DNA of 64,000 nt from BJHL01 sp040378885 (GTDB lineage: Bacteria > Planctomycetota > Phycisphaerae > Phycisphaerales > UBA1924). This document shows, in pieces, positions 32,281-41,661 of the stretch. The stretch's first letter is position 1; the number at the start of each line of letters is the position of its first letter. The stretch spans positions 1-64,000 of the forward strand of contig JBKDAN010000042.1 of NCBI GenBank assembly GCA_046316615.1, written 5' to 3'. The notes beneath the pieces are model-generated. The model saw only the letters and a program-made list of their open reading frames with translations. It did not search any database and was not told the DNA's origin. A program made the position numbers and the translations under genes.

Positions 32281-32848
32281 TGGGGCCGAACTGCAGGTGA
32301 TCCACCTCGATGCCCGAGCCAGCGCCGCCGCCGGTCTGCCACATGCGAACGCGTTGGATGCCGCCCGCGAACTCGACGCCGTAGAAGCGGTCTTCGTCGG
32401 TTTGGCCACTGTACGAGGTGTTGTCATGATCTCCCGAGCGCTCACCAAGCCGGGTGCCGTCGGGCGCAAACGCTTCGAAGCGAATTGTGTCGTTGCCGTC
32501 GGTCCACACCAAGCCAACACGCTGCGGATAAGGCGGCGAGAACGTGAAGGTCACGCCGATACTGCCGCTACCAAACGCCGAGCGTCCACTGGTTCCCGAG
32601 CCATCGATGGTGCCACTGTCGCAATCGACACTGTCGGTGATGCTACCGGGATTGACTATGCTCGCGTTCGTCGTCACGCCGGCAACCAGTGAACCGTCCT
32701 CGAACGTTTCGAGCGTGAATCCCGGTGCGGCGGTGTTCCATGGACTGTCGCTCGCACACAGGTACGGCGTGGGGCCGAAGAAGGTCTGTGCGAGTGACGA
32801 CGAAGTAAAGGAAGCGAGTACCGCGATGGATATTGCTCGGAACAACAT
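32072..32848 (-). CDS. Secreted protein with two C-terminal GC-type dockerin modules
   Basis: The product is 258 residues from the ATG at 32848, giving a signal peptide (MLFRAISIAVLASFTSSSLA). The middle part is beta-rich (FTLETFEDGSLVAGVTT, VGLVWTDGNDTIRFEAFAPD, FYGVEFAGGIQRVRMWQTGG), the pattern of a lectin/jelly-roll-like PEP-CTERM-type domain. The C-terminus has two EF-hand-like dockerin modules (SIDFNNNDVFPEDQDVIDFF and the same with NNG), ending VLAGAEC. This matches what NCBI-style annotation calls a GC-type dockerin-anchored protein. The module is thought to attach or target the protein at the cell surface; calcium binding is inferred from the D-x-N-x-N pattern. It is convergent with crtI. 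Confidence 0.85.
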   Translation of the reverse strand: MLFRAISIAVLASFTSSSLAQTFFGPTPYLCASDSPWNTAAPGFTLETFEDGSLVAGVTTNASIVNPGSITDSVDCDSGTIDGSGTSGRSAFGSGSIGVTFTFSPPYPQRVGLVWTDGNDTIRFEAFAPDGTRLGERSGDHDNTSYSGQTDEDRFYGVEFAGGIQRVRMWQTGGGAGSGIEVDHLQFGPIAPGCDSIDFNNNDVFPEDQDVIDFFIVLAGGPCSAGNTCSDIDFNNNGVFPEDQDIIDFFNVLAGAEC

Positions 32849-32948
32849 GGCGAATCTCCGGTGAGCCGCATGGGCACTTGTGACTATGCGTGGAAGGGGC
32901 GGTGAGGAGACACGAAATCTCGAAGTTTGTGGCATGTGTGGCGGAAAG

Positions 32949-32974
32949 AAAAGCCCCGCGATTGCTCGCGGGGC
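32949..32974 (-). terminator. Intrinsic terminator after ppdK
   Basis: GCCCCGCGA / TCGCGGGGC (9 bp, loop TTGC), followed on the minus strand by TTTTCTTT. Confidence 0.8.
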
Positions 32975-33042
32975 GTTGTGGGTGTCACGTGTGATTGCTC
33001 GACTTGGGAACTCTGCCGCCCCGGAGGGGCGGACCACCGTCA

Positions 33043-35799
33043 TTACTTCTTCTTCGTGTTCTCACCCATCAGCGCTGCTTGAGCAGCGGCGAGGCGAGCG
33101 ATCGGCACGCGGAAGGGCGAGCAGCTCACGTAGTCCATGCCGACCTTGTGGCAGAAGTGGACGCTCTTGGGATCGCCGCCGTGTTCGCCGCAGATGCCGA
33201 CCTTGAGGTCAGGGCGGGTCTTGCGGCCCTTGGTGACGCCGATGTCGATGAGCAGGCCCACGCCTTCGGTGTCGAGGGTCTGGAAGGGGTCGGCGGGGAG
33301 GATTTCCTTGCCCAGGTAGTCAGGCAGGAAGGTGCCCACGTCGTCACGCGAGTAACCGAAGGTCATCTGCGTGAGGTCGTTGGTGCCGAAGCTGAAGAAG
33401 TCGGCCTTGGTCGCGATCTCGTCGGCGGTGATAGCCGCGCGGGGGATTTCGATCATGGTGCCGATCTTGATGTCGAGGCGGGGCTTGTAGTCTTCCGCAT
33501 CCTTGACGGCGGCGATGGTCTTCTCGACCTGCTCGCGCAGGTACGTGAGTTCCTTGATGGTGCCCACCAGCGGAATCATGATCTCAGGCAGAGCCTTGAT
33601 GTTGCTGCGCAGGCAGTCGATCGTCGCTTCAACGATTGCACGAACCTGCATGTCGAGGATTTCGGGATACGTGACGCAAAGACGACAGCCGCGGTGGCCC
33701 AGCATCGGGTTGGCCTCGTGCAGAGCGGCGACGCGCTGCTTGACCTTCGCGACGGGGATGCCCATGAGGTGAGCGAGTTCACTCTGCTGCTTGTCTTCGT
33801 GCGGCACGAACTCGTGCAGCGGCGGGTCAATCAGGCGGATGGTGACAGGCAGGCCCTTCATGGCCTTGAAGAGGCCGATGAAGTCATCGCGCTGGTAGGG
33901 GAGCAGCTTGTCGAGGGCCTTGATGCGGTCTTCGCGGGTTTCGCTCAGAATCATCTGACGCATCGCCTTGATGCGGTCGCCTTCGAAGAACATGTGCTCG
34001 GTGCGGCAGAGGCCAATGCCTTCGGCGCCGAAGTCACGAGCGCGCTGCGCGTCTTCGGGCGTGTCGGCGTTGGTGCGCACGCCGATGGTGCGGTACTTGT
34101 CGGCCCACTTCATGACCTGCAGGAAGTCGCCGCCCAGCTTGGGTTCCATGGTGGGCACGCTGCCCGCCATGACTTCACCGCTGGTGCCGTCGATACTGAT
34201 GACGTCTTCGCGCGTGAACTTCTTGCCCTTGACGATGAGCACGCCCTTGGCGGTATCGATTTCAAGTTCGCCCGCACCGACGACGCAGCACTTGCCCCAG
34301 CCGCAGGCGACAACCGCCGCGTGGCTGGTGCGGCCGCCCGTGCTGGTCAGAATGCCGGCAGCGCTGTGCATGCCTTCGACGTCTTCGGGGCTGGTTTCCT
34401 TGCGGACCAGAATGACCTTCTCGCCCTTGCCGGCGCGCTCGACGGCTTCGTGAGCCGTGAAGGCGAGCTTGCCCACCGCAGCGCCGGGGCTGGCCGGGAT
34501 GCCGCGGGTGAGCACTTCAACGCTCTTCTTCTTGGCAGCGTCGAAGCTGGGGAGCAGGAGCTGGGTGAGATCGCTGGCGGGAATGCGCAGGATGGCGGTC
34601 TTCTCGTCGATCAGCTTCTCACGCACCATGTCGCAGGCGATGCGAACAGCAGCGGTGCCGTTGCGCTTGCCGTTACGAGTCTGCAGCATGTAGAGCTTGC
34701 CACGCTCGATGGTGAACTCGATGTCCTGCATGTCCTTGTAGTGCTTCTCGAGCTTGTTCTTGATCTCGATGAGCTGCTTGTAGACATCCTTGTTCCACTT
34801 GGGCATCTGATCGACGGGCAGCGGGGTGCGAATGCCGGCGACGACGTCTTCGCCCTGTGCGTCGATCAGGTATTCGCCGTAGAAGGCGTTCTCGCCCGTG
34901 GCGGGGTTACGCGTGAAGGCGACGCCCGTGCCGCTGTCCTGGCCCATGTTGCCGTACACCATGGTCTGGACATTGACGGCGGTGCCGTTGAGGCCCTGGA
35001 TGCCTTGGATGCGGCGGTAGCTGATGGCGCGTTCGCCGTTCCAGCTCTTGAACACGGCTTCGATGGCGAGTTCGAGCTGCTTGAAGGGGTTCTGCGGGAA
35101 GACTTCGCCCACGTACTTCTGGTACACGGTCTTGTAGGCTTCGCAGAGTTCGATCATGCCTTGCTCGGGCACATCGGTGTCGGCGGTCACGTTGTACTTG
35201 TGCTTGATCTTGTTGAACGCGTCTTCGAAGTGGTGGTGATCCACACCCATGACGACGTCGCCGAACATGTTGATGAGGCGGCGGTACGCGTCGTACGCAA
35301 AGCGGGCGTTCTTGGTGCTGTTGGCCAGACCCACAACTGCGAGGTCGGTGAGACCAAGGTTGAGGATGGTGTCCATCATGCCAGGCATGCTGACGGCAGC
35401 GCCGCTGCGCACGCTCACGAGCAGCGGGTTGTGGTTGTCGCCGAACTTCTTGCCGGTTTCCTTCTCGAGGTTGTTGATGTTGCGCTGCACCTCGTTCATG
35501 AGGCCGTGGGGCAGGCGCTGGCCGTTGCGGTAATACGCGGCGCAGGTGTCGGTGGTGATGGTGAGACCGGGGGGCACGGGCAGGCCGATGCTGGTCATGT
35601 CGGCGAGGTTGGCGCCCTTACCGCCTAGGAGGACCTTCATGTCGGCGGTGCCTTCGGTCTTGATCTTGCCGAAGTAAAAGACCATCTTGCCGGGCTTGTT
35701 GCGCATGGAGGGGCCGCCGGGCGGGATGTCGATCTTGCCATTGAGCTTGCTCTTGGGAGCGTCGGCGGATTTACCTTTGGCCTTCAGAGTCTTGGGCAT
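33043..35799 (-). CDS. ppdK: Pyruvate, phosphate dikinase
   Basis: A 918-residue enzyme that interconverts pyruvate, ATP and phosphate with phosphoenolpyruvate, AMP and diphosphate. It has the N-terminal ATP-grasp part (GGKGANLADMTSIGLPVPPG), the phosphohistidine domain with GGRTSHAAVVACGWGK (catalytic His ~493), and the C-terminal PEP-binding barrel (CRTEHMFFEGDRI, GICGEHGGDPKSVHFCHKVG, SCSPFRVPIARLAAAQAAL). A ~50-residue Lys-rich extension (MPKTLKAKGKSADAPKSKLN) precedes the family start VFYFGK. The ribosome site AAGG is close to the ATG. It ends in a dedicated terminator. Monocistronic. Confidence 0.97.
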   Translation of the reverse strand: MPKTLKAKGKSADAPKSKLNGKIDIPPGGPSMRNKPGKMVFYFGKIKTEGTADMKVLLGGKGANLADMTSIGLPVPPGLTITTDTCAAYYRNGQRLPHGLMNEVQRNINNLEKETGKKFGDNHNPLLVSVRSGAAVSMPGMMDTILNLGLTDLAVVGLANSTKNARFAYDAYRRLINMFGDVVMGVDHHHFEDAFNKIKHKYNVTADTDVPEQGMIELCEAYKTVYQKYVGEVFPQNPFKQLELAIEAVFKSWNGERAISYRRIQGIQGLNGTAVNVQTMVYGNMGQDSGTGVAFTRNPATGENAFYGEYLIDAQGEDVVAGIRTPLPVDQMPKWNKDVYKQLIEIKNKLEKHYKDMQDIEFTIERGKLYMLQTRNGKRNGTAAVRIACDMVREKLIDEKTAILRIPASDLTQLLLPSFDAAKKKSVEVLTRGIPASPGAAVGKLAFTAHEAVERAGKGEKVILVRKETSPEDVEGMHSAAGILTSTGGRTSHAAVVACGWGKCCVVGAGELEIDTAKGVLIVKGKKFTREDVISIDGTSGEVMAGSVPTMEPKLGGDFLQVMKWADKYRTIGVRTNADTPEDAQRARDFGAEGIGLCRTEHMFFEGDRIKAMRQMILSETREDRIKALDKLLPYQRDDFIGLFKAMKGLPVTIRLIDPPLHEFVPHEDKQQSELAHLMGIPVAKVKQRVAALHEANPMLGHRGCRLCVTYPEILDMQVRAIVEATIDCLRSNIKALPEIMIPLVGTIKELTYLREQVEKTIAAVKDAEDYKPRLDIKIGTMIEIPRAAITADEIATKADFFSFGTNDLTQMTFGYSRDDVGTFLPDYLGKEILPADPFQTLDTEGVGLLIDIGVTKGRKTRPDLKVGICGEHGGDPKSVHFCHKVGMDYVSCSPFRVPIARLAAAQAALMGENTKKK

Positions 35800-36083
35800 C
35801 GCGGAACCTTTGTGAACGTGGCGGGCGTGGGACGCGGCGGAAATTCCGCGCCTTGCCTGCCGCTGTGCTGTGCGTACCTTCCCGCGTCGGAGCGTTCACC
35901 TGCCGATTTTTGCGTCAGGTTGCGCCGCTCGCGAACGCTGTCCTTTCCGAGAAAACGTCGCGAAATCGCGGGGGCAGAGTTTAGGTGCGAAGCGAGCCGA
36001 AATCTTCGCGTGCGCCGCGAGCAAACGCATGTCTTCCTGTTGCACGCACACCAACACCCGTATTCTTCGATTCTTTCAAACAA

Positions 36084-37421
<1,338 letters not shown>

Positions 37422-37477
37422 GTGCGGACTCGCAAACCGGGGCGGCCGGCTCCAAACACTCCTTTCCAAAAACACAA

Positions 37478-37499
37478 CCGCCGAGCAAGTGCTCGGCGG
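37478..37499 (-). terminator. Terminator of tRNA-Leu(CAG)
   Basis: CCGCCGAGCA / TGCTCGGCGG, 10-bp stem. On the minus strand it is followed by TTGTGTTTTTGG. It lies 22 bp downstream of the tRNA's 3' end. Confidence 0.75.
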
Positions 37500-37520
37500 C
37501 CTCAACATCAACACAGCAAT

Positions 37521-37603
37521 GCGGTCGAGAGGACTTGAACCTCCAAGGGTGTGACCCCACTAGAACCTGAATCTAGCGCGTCTGCCAATTTCGCCACGAC
37601 CGC
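37521..37603 (-). tRNA. tRNA-Leu (anticodon CAG)
   Basis: The minus strand folds into a class II tRNA: acceptor GCGGTCG/CGACCGC, D-arm with TGGCGAAATTGGCAGACGCG, anticodon stem CTAGA/TCTAG with loop TTCAGGT (anticodon CAG), a long variable arm, and T-arm GGTTCAAGTCC. 83 nt. CCA is not encoded. Confidence 0.97.
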
Positions 37604-37613
37604 GTGGGTGGAG

Positions 37614-37619
37614 AGTATA
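37614..37619 (-). promoter_or_regulatory. -10 box of the tRNA-Leu(CAG) promoter
   Basis: TATACT on the minus strand, 10 bp upstream of the tRNA's 5' end. The -35 (T-rich, TTTTCG) is weak. Confidence 0.5.
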
Positions 37620-37640
37620 GGCGGGGAGGGCGAAAACGAA

Positions 37641-37730
37641 AAGGGCAAAGCGATAAAGCGATAAATCCAAGCCCGCCCCGCGTGCGCCCATTTTCGCTTT
37701 ATCGCTTTTCGCTTTATCGCTTTATGTCAT
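37641..37730. repeat. AAAGCGATAAA short repeats with inverted copy
   Basis: AAAGCGATAAAGCG on the left and CGCTTTATCGCTTT (twice, overlapping) on the right form an inverted repeat of 14 bp around a GC-rich centre. Low-complexity, non-coding, between the tRNA and uppP. It can form a long hairpin; on the minus strand it may end the uppP transcript. Confidence 0.7.
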
Positions 37731-37739
37731 CGCTTGACG

Positions 37740-38639
37740 TCACGCGAACGTGACGACCCCGCCCCACATCAGGCCCAGCAGAACGATGGCCAGCACGATG
37801 CGGTACCAGCCGAAGATGCTGAGGCCGTGCTTGGTCAGAAAGCCCACCAGCCACTTCACAGCGATGAAGGCGCTCACGGCGGCGACAAGCATGCCGACGA
37901 CCACCGGCAGCACGCCCAGCACCTCGAACATGTTGGGCTCGCCGGTCTGGTGGCTGTGCCACAGGTTCTTGAACAGCTTGTACGCACTCGCGGCAGTCAG
38001 AGTCATCGCGCCCAGCAAAAAGCTGAACTCCGCAGCGGGCTTGGGCTTCAGGCCCGCGATTACGCCGCCTGTGATGGTCATCATGCTGCGGCTGGTGCCG
38101 GGCCACATCGCGACGATCTGAAACAGCCCGACGGTGAGGGCCTGCAAGGGCGTCATGTCGAAGACGCTGTCAGTCAGCCGCGAGCGATGCACGGGCATGC
38201 TGAAGCGACCTTTGCGCCACTGCTCGAGAAAGAGCATGAAGATGCCGCCCGCAAAGAGCGCGAAGATGACCGGACCCGCGTGGAAGAGTTTGGCTTCGAT
38301 CCAGTCGTCGAGCAGGAACCCCACCACTGCTGCCGGGAGGAACGCGATGATCAGATTCACGCCCAGCGCAAAGCCGGCGTTGTCCGCGCCCAGGAATCCG
38401 CGCAGGATCCGCAGCACGGTGGGCCAGTAGAGGCCGACAACCGCGAGAATCGCGCCGCCCTGGACGATGACGTTGAAGGCGTCAACCGCCATCTTGCGTT
38501 CGGGCGGCGTGTCGAGGCCCATCAGGCCGCTCGCGATGATGAGGTGGCCCGTACTGGAGACAGGCAGGTATTCCGTGATGCCTTCGACCAACCCCAGCAC
38601 GACGGCTTGCCAGATTTCGAGATGTGCGGGAGTTGCCAT
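37740..38639 (-). CDS. uppP: Undecaprenyl-diphosphatase
   Basis: A 299-residue membrane enzyme (BacA/UppP family) that recycles undecaprenyl diphosphate for cell-wall and envelope glycan synthesis. The two catalytic motifs are present: VEGITEYLPVSSTGHLIIAS at residues ~18-37 and MWPGTSRSMMTITGGVIAG in the middle. About eight hydrophobic helices follow the family plan. ATG at 38639. Length is slightly over the E. coli enzyme (273) because of a loop (QWRKGRFSMPVHRSRLTDS). It is probably transcribed alone; the inverted repeats past its stop may act as terminator. Confidence 0.96.
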   Translation of the reverse strand: MATPAHLEIWQAVVLGLVEGITEYLPVSSTGHLIIASGLMGLDTPPERKMAVDAFNVIVQGGAILAVVGLYWPTVLRILRGFLGADNAGFALGVNLIIAFLPAAVVGFLLDDWIEAKLFHAGPVIFALFAGGIFMLFLEQWRKGRFSMPVHRSRLTDSVFDMTPLQALTVGLFQIVAMWPGTSRSMMTITGGVIAGLKPKPAAEFSFLLGAMTLTAASAYKLFKNLWHSHQTGEPNMFEVLGVLPVVVGMLVAAVSAFIAVKWLVGFLTKHGLSIFGWYRIVLAIVLLGLMWGGVVTFA

Positions 38640-38819
38640 AAGTCACCAAGACAGGCTCATCGCAGAGTGCCGGCGAGCGCAGAGAGGTTGAGGGACGAGA
38701 CACTGAAAGTCACAGACACGCCGACAGTATCGGCCGGTGCCCGAACACATGCGCACTCTTCACGCACTATCTTCTCATGCCTTGCCTTCGTTGCGTCCGT
38801 GCGTTGATTCGTCTTTCCC

Positions 38820-39641
38820 ATGCCCATCGCCCTCGCCCATCTTGCCGACGACCCCCGCGCCGCGGTTTACGCGAATTTGAAAGACGCACAGTTGCGGTCG
38901 CGTGAGTATCTGGGTGAGCACTCGCTGTTCATCGCGGAGAGCGAACTCGTGGTGCGGTCGCTGCTGACGTCGCGGTATACGGTGCATTCGGTGCTGTGCA
39001 CAGAACAGGCCCTCGAAACGCTCGCATCGGGCCTGCCCGCAAACCCGAACTTTCCAGTCTTCACGGTGTCGCGCGAACTCATGCACGCGATTGTCGGGTT
39101 TCCGTTTCATCGCGGCGTACTGGCGGCAGGACACCGGCTGCCCGAGCCGTCGCTTGCCGACGTTCTTGCCAACGCCACCAGCCTGACCATCCTCGAAGGG
39201 GTCAACAACCACGACAACGTGGGCGGCATCTTTCGGAATGTCGCCGCGCTGGGGGGTGAGCGACCCGCGCTCGTCATGGGCCCCGGATGCTGTGATCCGC
39301 TCTATCGCAAGGCGATTCGCGTGAGCATCGGACATGTGCTGCACGTGCCGTTTACGAAGGTGGACGAGCACGGGTGGCCAGATGCCCTCGGGACAATCCG
39401 GGAGGCAGGGTTCACGATCGCGGCACTCACCCCCGCCGGCGCGACCGATCTCCAACTGATCCAACCACCTGCCAAACCAGCCCTTTTGCTGGGAGCCGAG
39501 GGGCCCGGCCTGACCGAGCAAGCCATGAGCCATGCCACGCTGCGGGTCCGCATTCCGATGCGTCCGGATATGGACTCCCTCAACGTCATGGTCGCAGGTG
39601 CGGTCGCCATGAGCCACCTGTGCCGCCCCCCAACGCACTGA
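38820..39641 (+). CDS. SpoU/TrmH-family RNA 2'-O-methyltransferase
   Basis: A 273-residue SPOUT enzyme. An N-terminal substrate-binding part (RSREYLGEHSLFIAESELVV) resembles the RlmB/TrmH L30e-like domain. The knot follows with three motifs: NNHDNVGGIFRNVAALGG, LLGAEGPGLTEQAMSHATLR and DSLNVMVAGAVAMSHL. These bind S-adenosylmethionine and form the trefoil knot. The target nucleotide (23S rRNA or tRNA) cannot be read from the sequence. The downstream gene starts 80 bp later on the same strand. Confidence 0.92.
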   Translation: MPIALAHLADDPRAAVYANLKDAQLRSREYLGEHSLFIAESELVVRSLLTSRYTVHSVLCTEQALETLASGLPANPNFPVFTVSRELMHAIVGFPFHRGVLAAGHRLPEPSLADVLANATSLTILEGVNNHDNVGGIFRNVAALGGERPALVMGPGCCDPLYRKAIRVSIGHVLHVPFTKVDEHGWPDALGTIREAGFTIAALTPAGATDLQLIQPPAKPALLLGAEGPGLTEQAMSHATLRVRIPMRPDMDSLNVMVAGAVAMSHLCRPPTH

Positions 39642-39721
39642 ACCATTGGCGGACTTGAGCGTCATACCTTTCGCGGCTGGGTTCTCCAGCACGCGGACCG
39701 TCCTTCGGGGAATCTTCGCCT

Positions 39722-41056
39722 ATGAACACGCACATTCGTCTGCTTGCCGCCAGTCTCCTGCTTGCCGCCGGCGCACCTGCCATCGCGGCGGACACCCTTG
39801 AAGCTCCGCAGATCACGCGTGAAGGCGAAGGCCCACGCCGCACCGCTCTCAACCAGCGCGAGCGCAAGGCGTTCCCGGCGGATGCGTGGACCAAGCTCAG
39901 CGAATGGACCAACGGCCCGGCCCTGACCTCCACCACCACCGAGGGCAAAGTGGTGCTCATCGTCACGTGGACGGATTACCTGCCCACCGCCAAGCGAGCG
40001 GTTGCGGCGGCGTCGCGGCTGGCTGAACGCTTCGGCAAAGACGGCCTGATCGTCGTGATGGTGCACGACTCGAAGGAATGGGCAACCGCGAACAAGCCCA
40101 AAGCTGCGACGGAAGCCGGCTCGTTGCTCGTCGCCCACGACGCGACGGGCGAGTTCCGCAAGGCGCTCGACGTGGACCAGGACCCTGACTTCTATCTGAT
40201 TGACCGCGCCGGACAGCTTCGCTTCGCGGATATCACCTCGGAAGCGGTGGAAGCGGGCGTGAGCATGCTGCTGGCCGAAAAGGCCGACGCAGCAGCGGGC
40301 GTGAACGATCGCATCAAGCAAGAGAATGAAGCAACTCGCAAGGCTGCACAGCGCGCCGCAGCGGCGAACGCCCGGGCGGACCTGGTGCAGATTCCTGAAC
40401 TGCCCTTCCCCAAGCCCAGCGAGGCGGAGTACAACAAGACCAAGTGGCCAGATCGTCCTCGCGATGAAAACCAGCGCGATGACCCGAAGGCAATGGTGGC
40501 ATTGGGCGAAGTGAAGTTGCCGGAAACCGGCTGGTTCCCGCGCAAGCCGAACCTTGATGGCAAGGTCGTCTTCGCGTACACCTGGCACCCGGGTGTGGAC
40601 ATCAGCTACACGGAACTGGCGGACTTCATTGACACGATGCAGCGTCAGTACGCTCGCGACGTGGTTTTCGTCGGCGTCGTAACGATGTATGACAGCCTCA
40701 CCGGCATGACACTGACCAAGGACGACAAGGATCCCGAAAAGGTCAAGGAACGTGTTGCCAAGTTCCTCGAAATCCGCAACTACGACCACTTCATCGCGCT
40801 GGGGCTCGAAAACGACATTCACGGAGCGGCTCTGTCGTCGGCGGGCGGATCCTCGGGCACATCCATCGTGCCGGGCATCGTGATTCTCAGCAGCGACGGC
40901 AAGACTCGTTACGCGACCTTCCCGCCCGACAAGCGGAACATCTTCTATCGCGCCGCGCTCGATGCGATCGTGGAAGCCGACCCAGGCGTGCGGGCTCGCC
41001 GCAAGGTTGAGGCCGAGTGGCTGAAGGCTCAGAAGGAAAAGAACGGCGGCGAGTAA
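39722..41056 (+). CDS. Exported protein with two redox-inactive thioredoxin-like domains
   Basis: A 444-residue protein with a signal peptide (MNTHIRLLAASLLLAAGAPA then IAAD). Two TlpA/AhpC-like segments are visible. The first: VVLIVTWTDYLPTAKRAVA, then LIVVMVHDSKEWATANK and FYLIDRAGQLRFADITSE. The second, after a charged linker: KVVFAYTWHPGVDISYTELA, VVFVGVVTMYD and GIVILSSDGKTRYATFPPD. At both places where thioredoxins have CxxC the residues are TDYLPT and HPGVDI, so it is not a thiol reductase. The linker (~residues 190-285) is rich in Ala, Glu, Lys. Role unknown; possibly a scaffold or binding protein. A terminator follows, inside the next gene's annotated 5' end. Confidence 0.75.
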   Translation: MNTHIRLLAASLLLAAGAPAIAADTLEAPQITREGEGPRRTALNQRERKAFPADAWTKLSEWTNGPALTSTTTEGKVVLIVTWTDYLPTAKRAVAAASRLAERFGKDGLIVVMVHDSKEWATANKPKAATEAGSLLVAHDATGEFRKALDVDQDPDFYLIDRAGQLRFADITSEAVEAGVSMLLAEKADAAAGVNDRIKQENEATRKAAQRAAAANARADLVQIPELPFPKPSEAEYNKTKWPDRPRDENQRDDPKAMVALGEVKLPETGWFPRKPNLDGKVVFAYTWHPGVDISYTELADFIDTMQRQYARDVVFVGVVTMYDSLTGMTLTKDDKDPEKVKERVAKFLEIRNYDHFIALGLENDIHGAALSSAGGSSGTSIVPGIVILSSDGKTRYATFPPDKRNIFYRAALDAIVEADPGVRARRKVEAEWLKAQKEKNGGE

Positions 41057-41075
41057 GCCGCGGTTCATCACCAAC

Positions 41076-41651
41076 GTGCACGAACACGCCCACAAAGTTG
41101 ATTCGTCAGCGCCCGCACCCGCGGGCGTTTTTTCTCCGTCCGCGCAGGGGTCGCCGCTGTTTCATGTCGTGCTGCATGAGCCGGAAATTCCAAACAACAC
41201 GGGCAACATCGGTCGCACATGCGTGGCGACGGGGTGCGGGCTGCACCTGATCGAACCACTGGGATTTGACACAAGTGAAAAAGCATGTCGACGCGCGGGC
41301 CTGGACTACTGGCCTCGCCTGGGCGTCAAGCATCACGCCAACTGGGATGCGTACCTGACGAACGCGCAGCCGCCGCGACTGTGGTTCTTCAGCACCAAGG
41401 GATCGCGCAGCTACTTCGACGTCTCATTCGCGCCGGGCGATCACCTTGTATTCGGCAAAGAAACCAAGGGTCTGCCGCGTGACCTGCTTGATCGCTACGC
41501 CGATCGCGTGCTTGTCATGCCCATGGTGCCCGCGGAGCGCAGCCTGAATCTGGCGACGGCGGTCTGCGCCGTGGTGTACGAGGGCGTGCGACAAGCGATC
41601 GCGCGGGGCGATCGCTCGCTGGATGCTTCGCACCGGCTTCAGACGCCTTGA
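41076..41651 (+). CDS. trmL: tRNA (cytidine/uridine-34-2'-O)-methyltransferase TrmL
   Basis: A 191-residue SPOUT protein of the small TrmL type, acting on the wobble base of tRNA-Leu isoacceptors in known relatives. Motifs: VVLHEPEIPNNTGNIGRTCV, LHLIEPLGF, VFGKETKGLPRDLL and ERSLNLATAVCAVVYEG. TrmL normally begins directly at the first strand (MxxVLxEPEIPxNTGN). Here the frame has ~28 extra N-terminal residues from GTG at 41076, and a strong terminator hairpin falls inside that extension. The true start may therefore be downstream, at a GTG near 41166. Convergent with the Usp gene (10 bp apart). Confidence 0.9.
   Translation: MHEHAHKVDSSAPAPAGVFSPSAQGSPLFHVVLHEPEIPNNTGNIGRTCVATGCGLHLIEPLGFDTSEKACRRAGLDYWPRLGVKHHANWDAYLTNAQPPRLWFFSTKGSRSYFDVSFAPGDHLVFGKETKGLPRDLLDRYADRVLVMPMVPAERSLNLATAVCAVVYEGVRQAIARGDRSLDASHRLQTP
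41110..41133 (+). terminator. Intrinsic terminator overlapping the trmL 5' end
   Basis: CGCCCGC (41110-41116), loop ACCC, GCGGGCG (41121-41127), then TTTTTT. It suits the gene ending at 41056. Confidence 0.8.
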
Positions 41652-41661
41652 GCGACGTTGA

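Noticed and set aside
32995..35628. Long plus-strand open frame opposite ppdK (877 residues)
   Set aside because: It is the antisense shadow of a clear ppdK gene in GC-rich DNA, has no recognisable motifs and has a low-complexity Ala/Val/His-rich translation.
37521..37603. tRNA-Leu as an integration site for a genomic island
   Set aside because: No integrase, no duplicated tRNA end and ordinary housekeeping genes on both sides.
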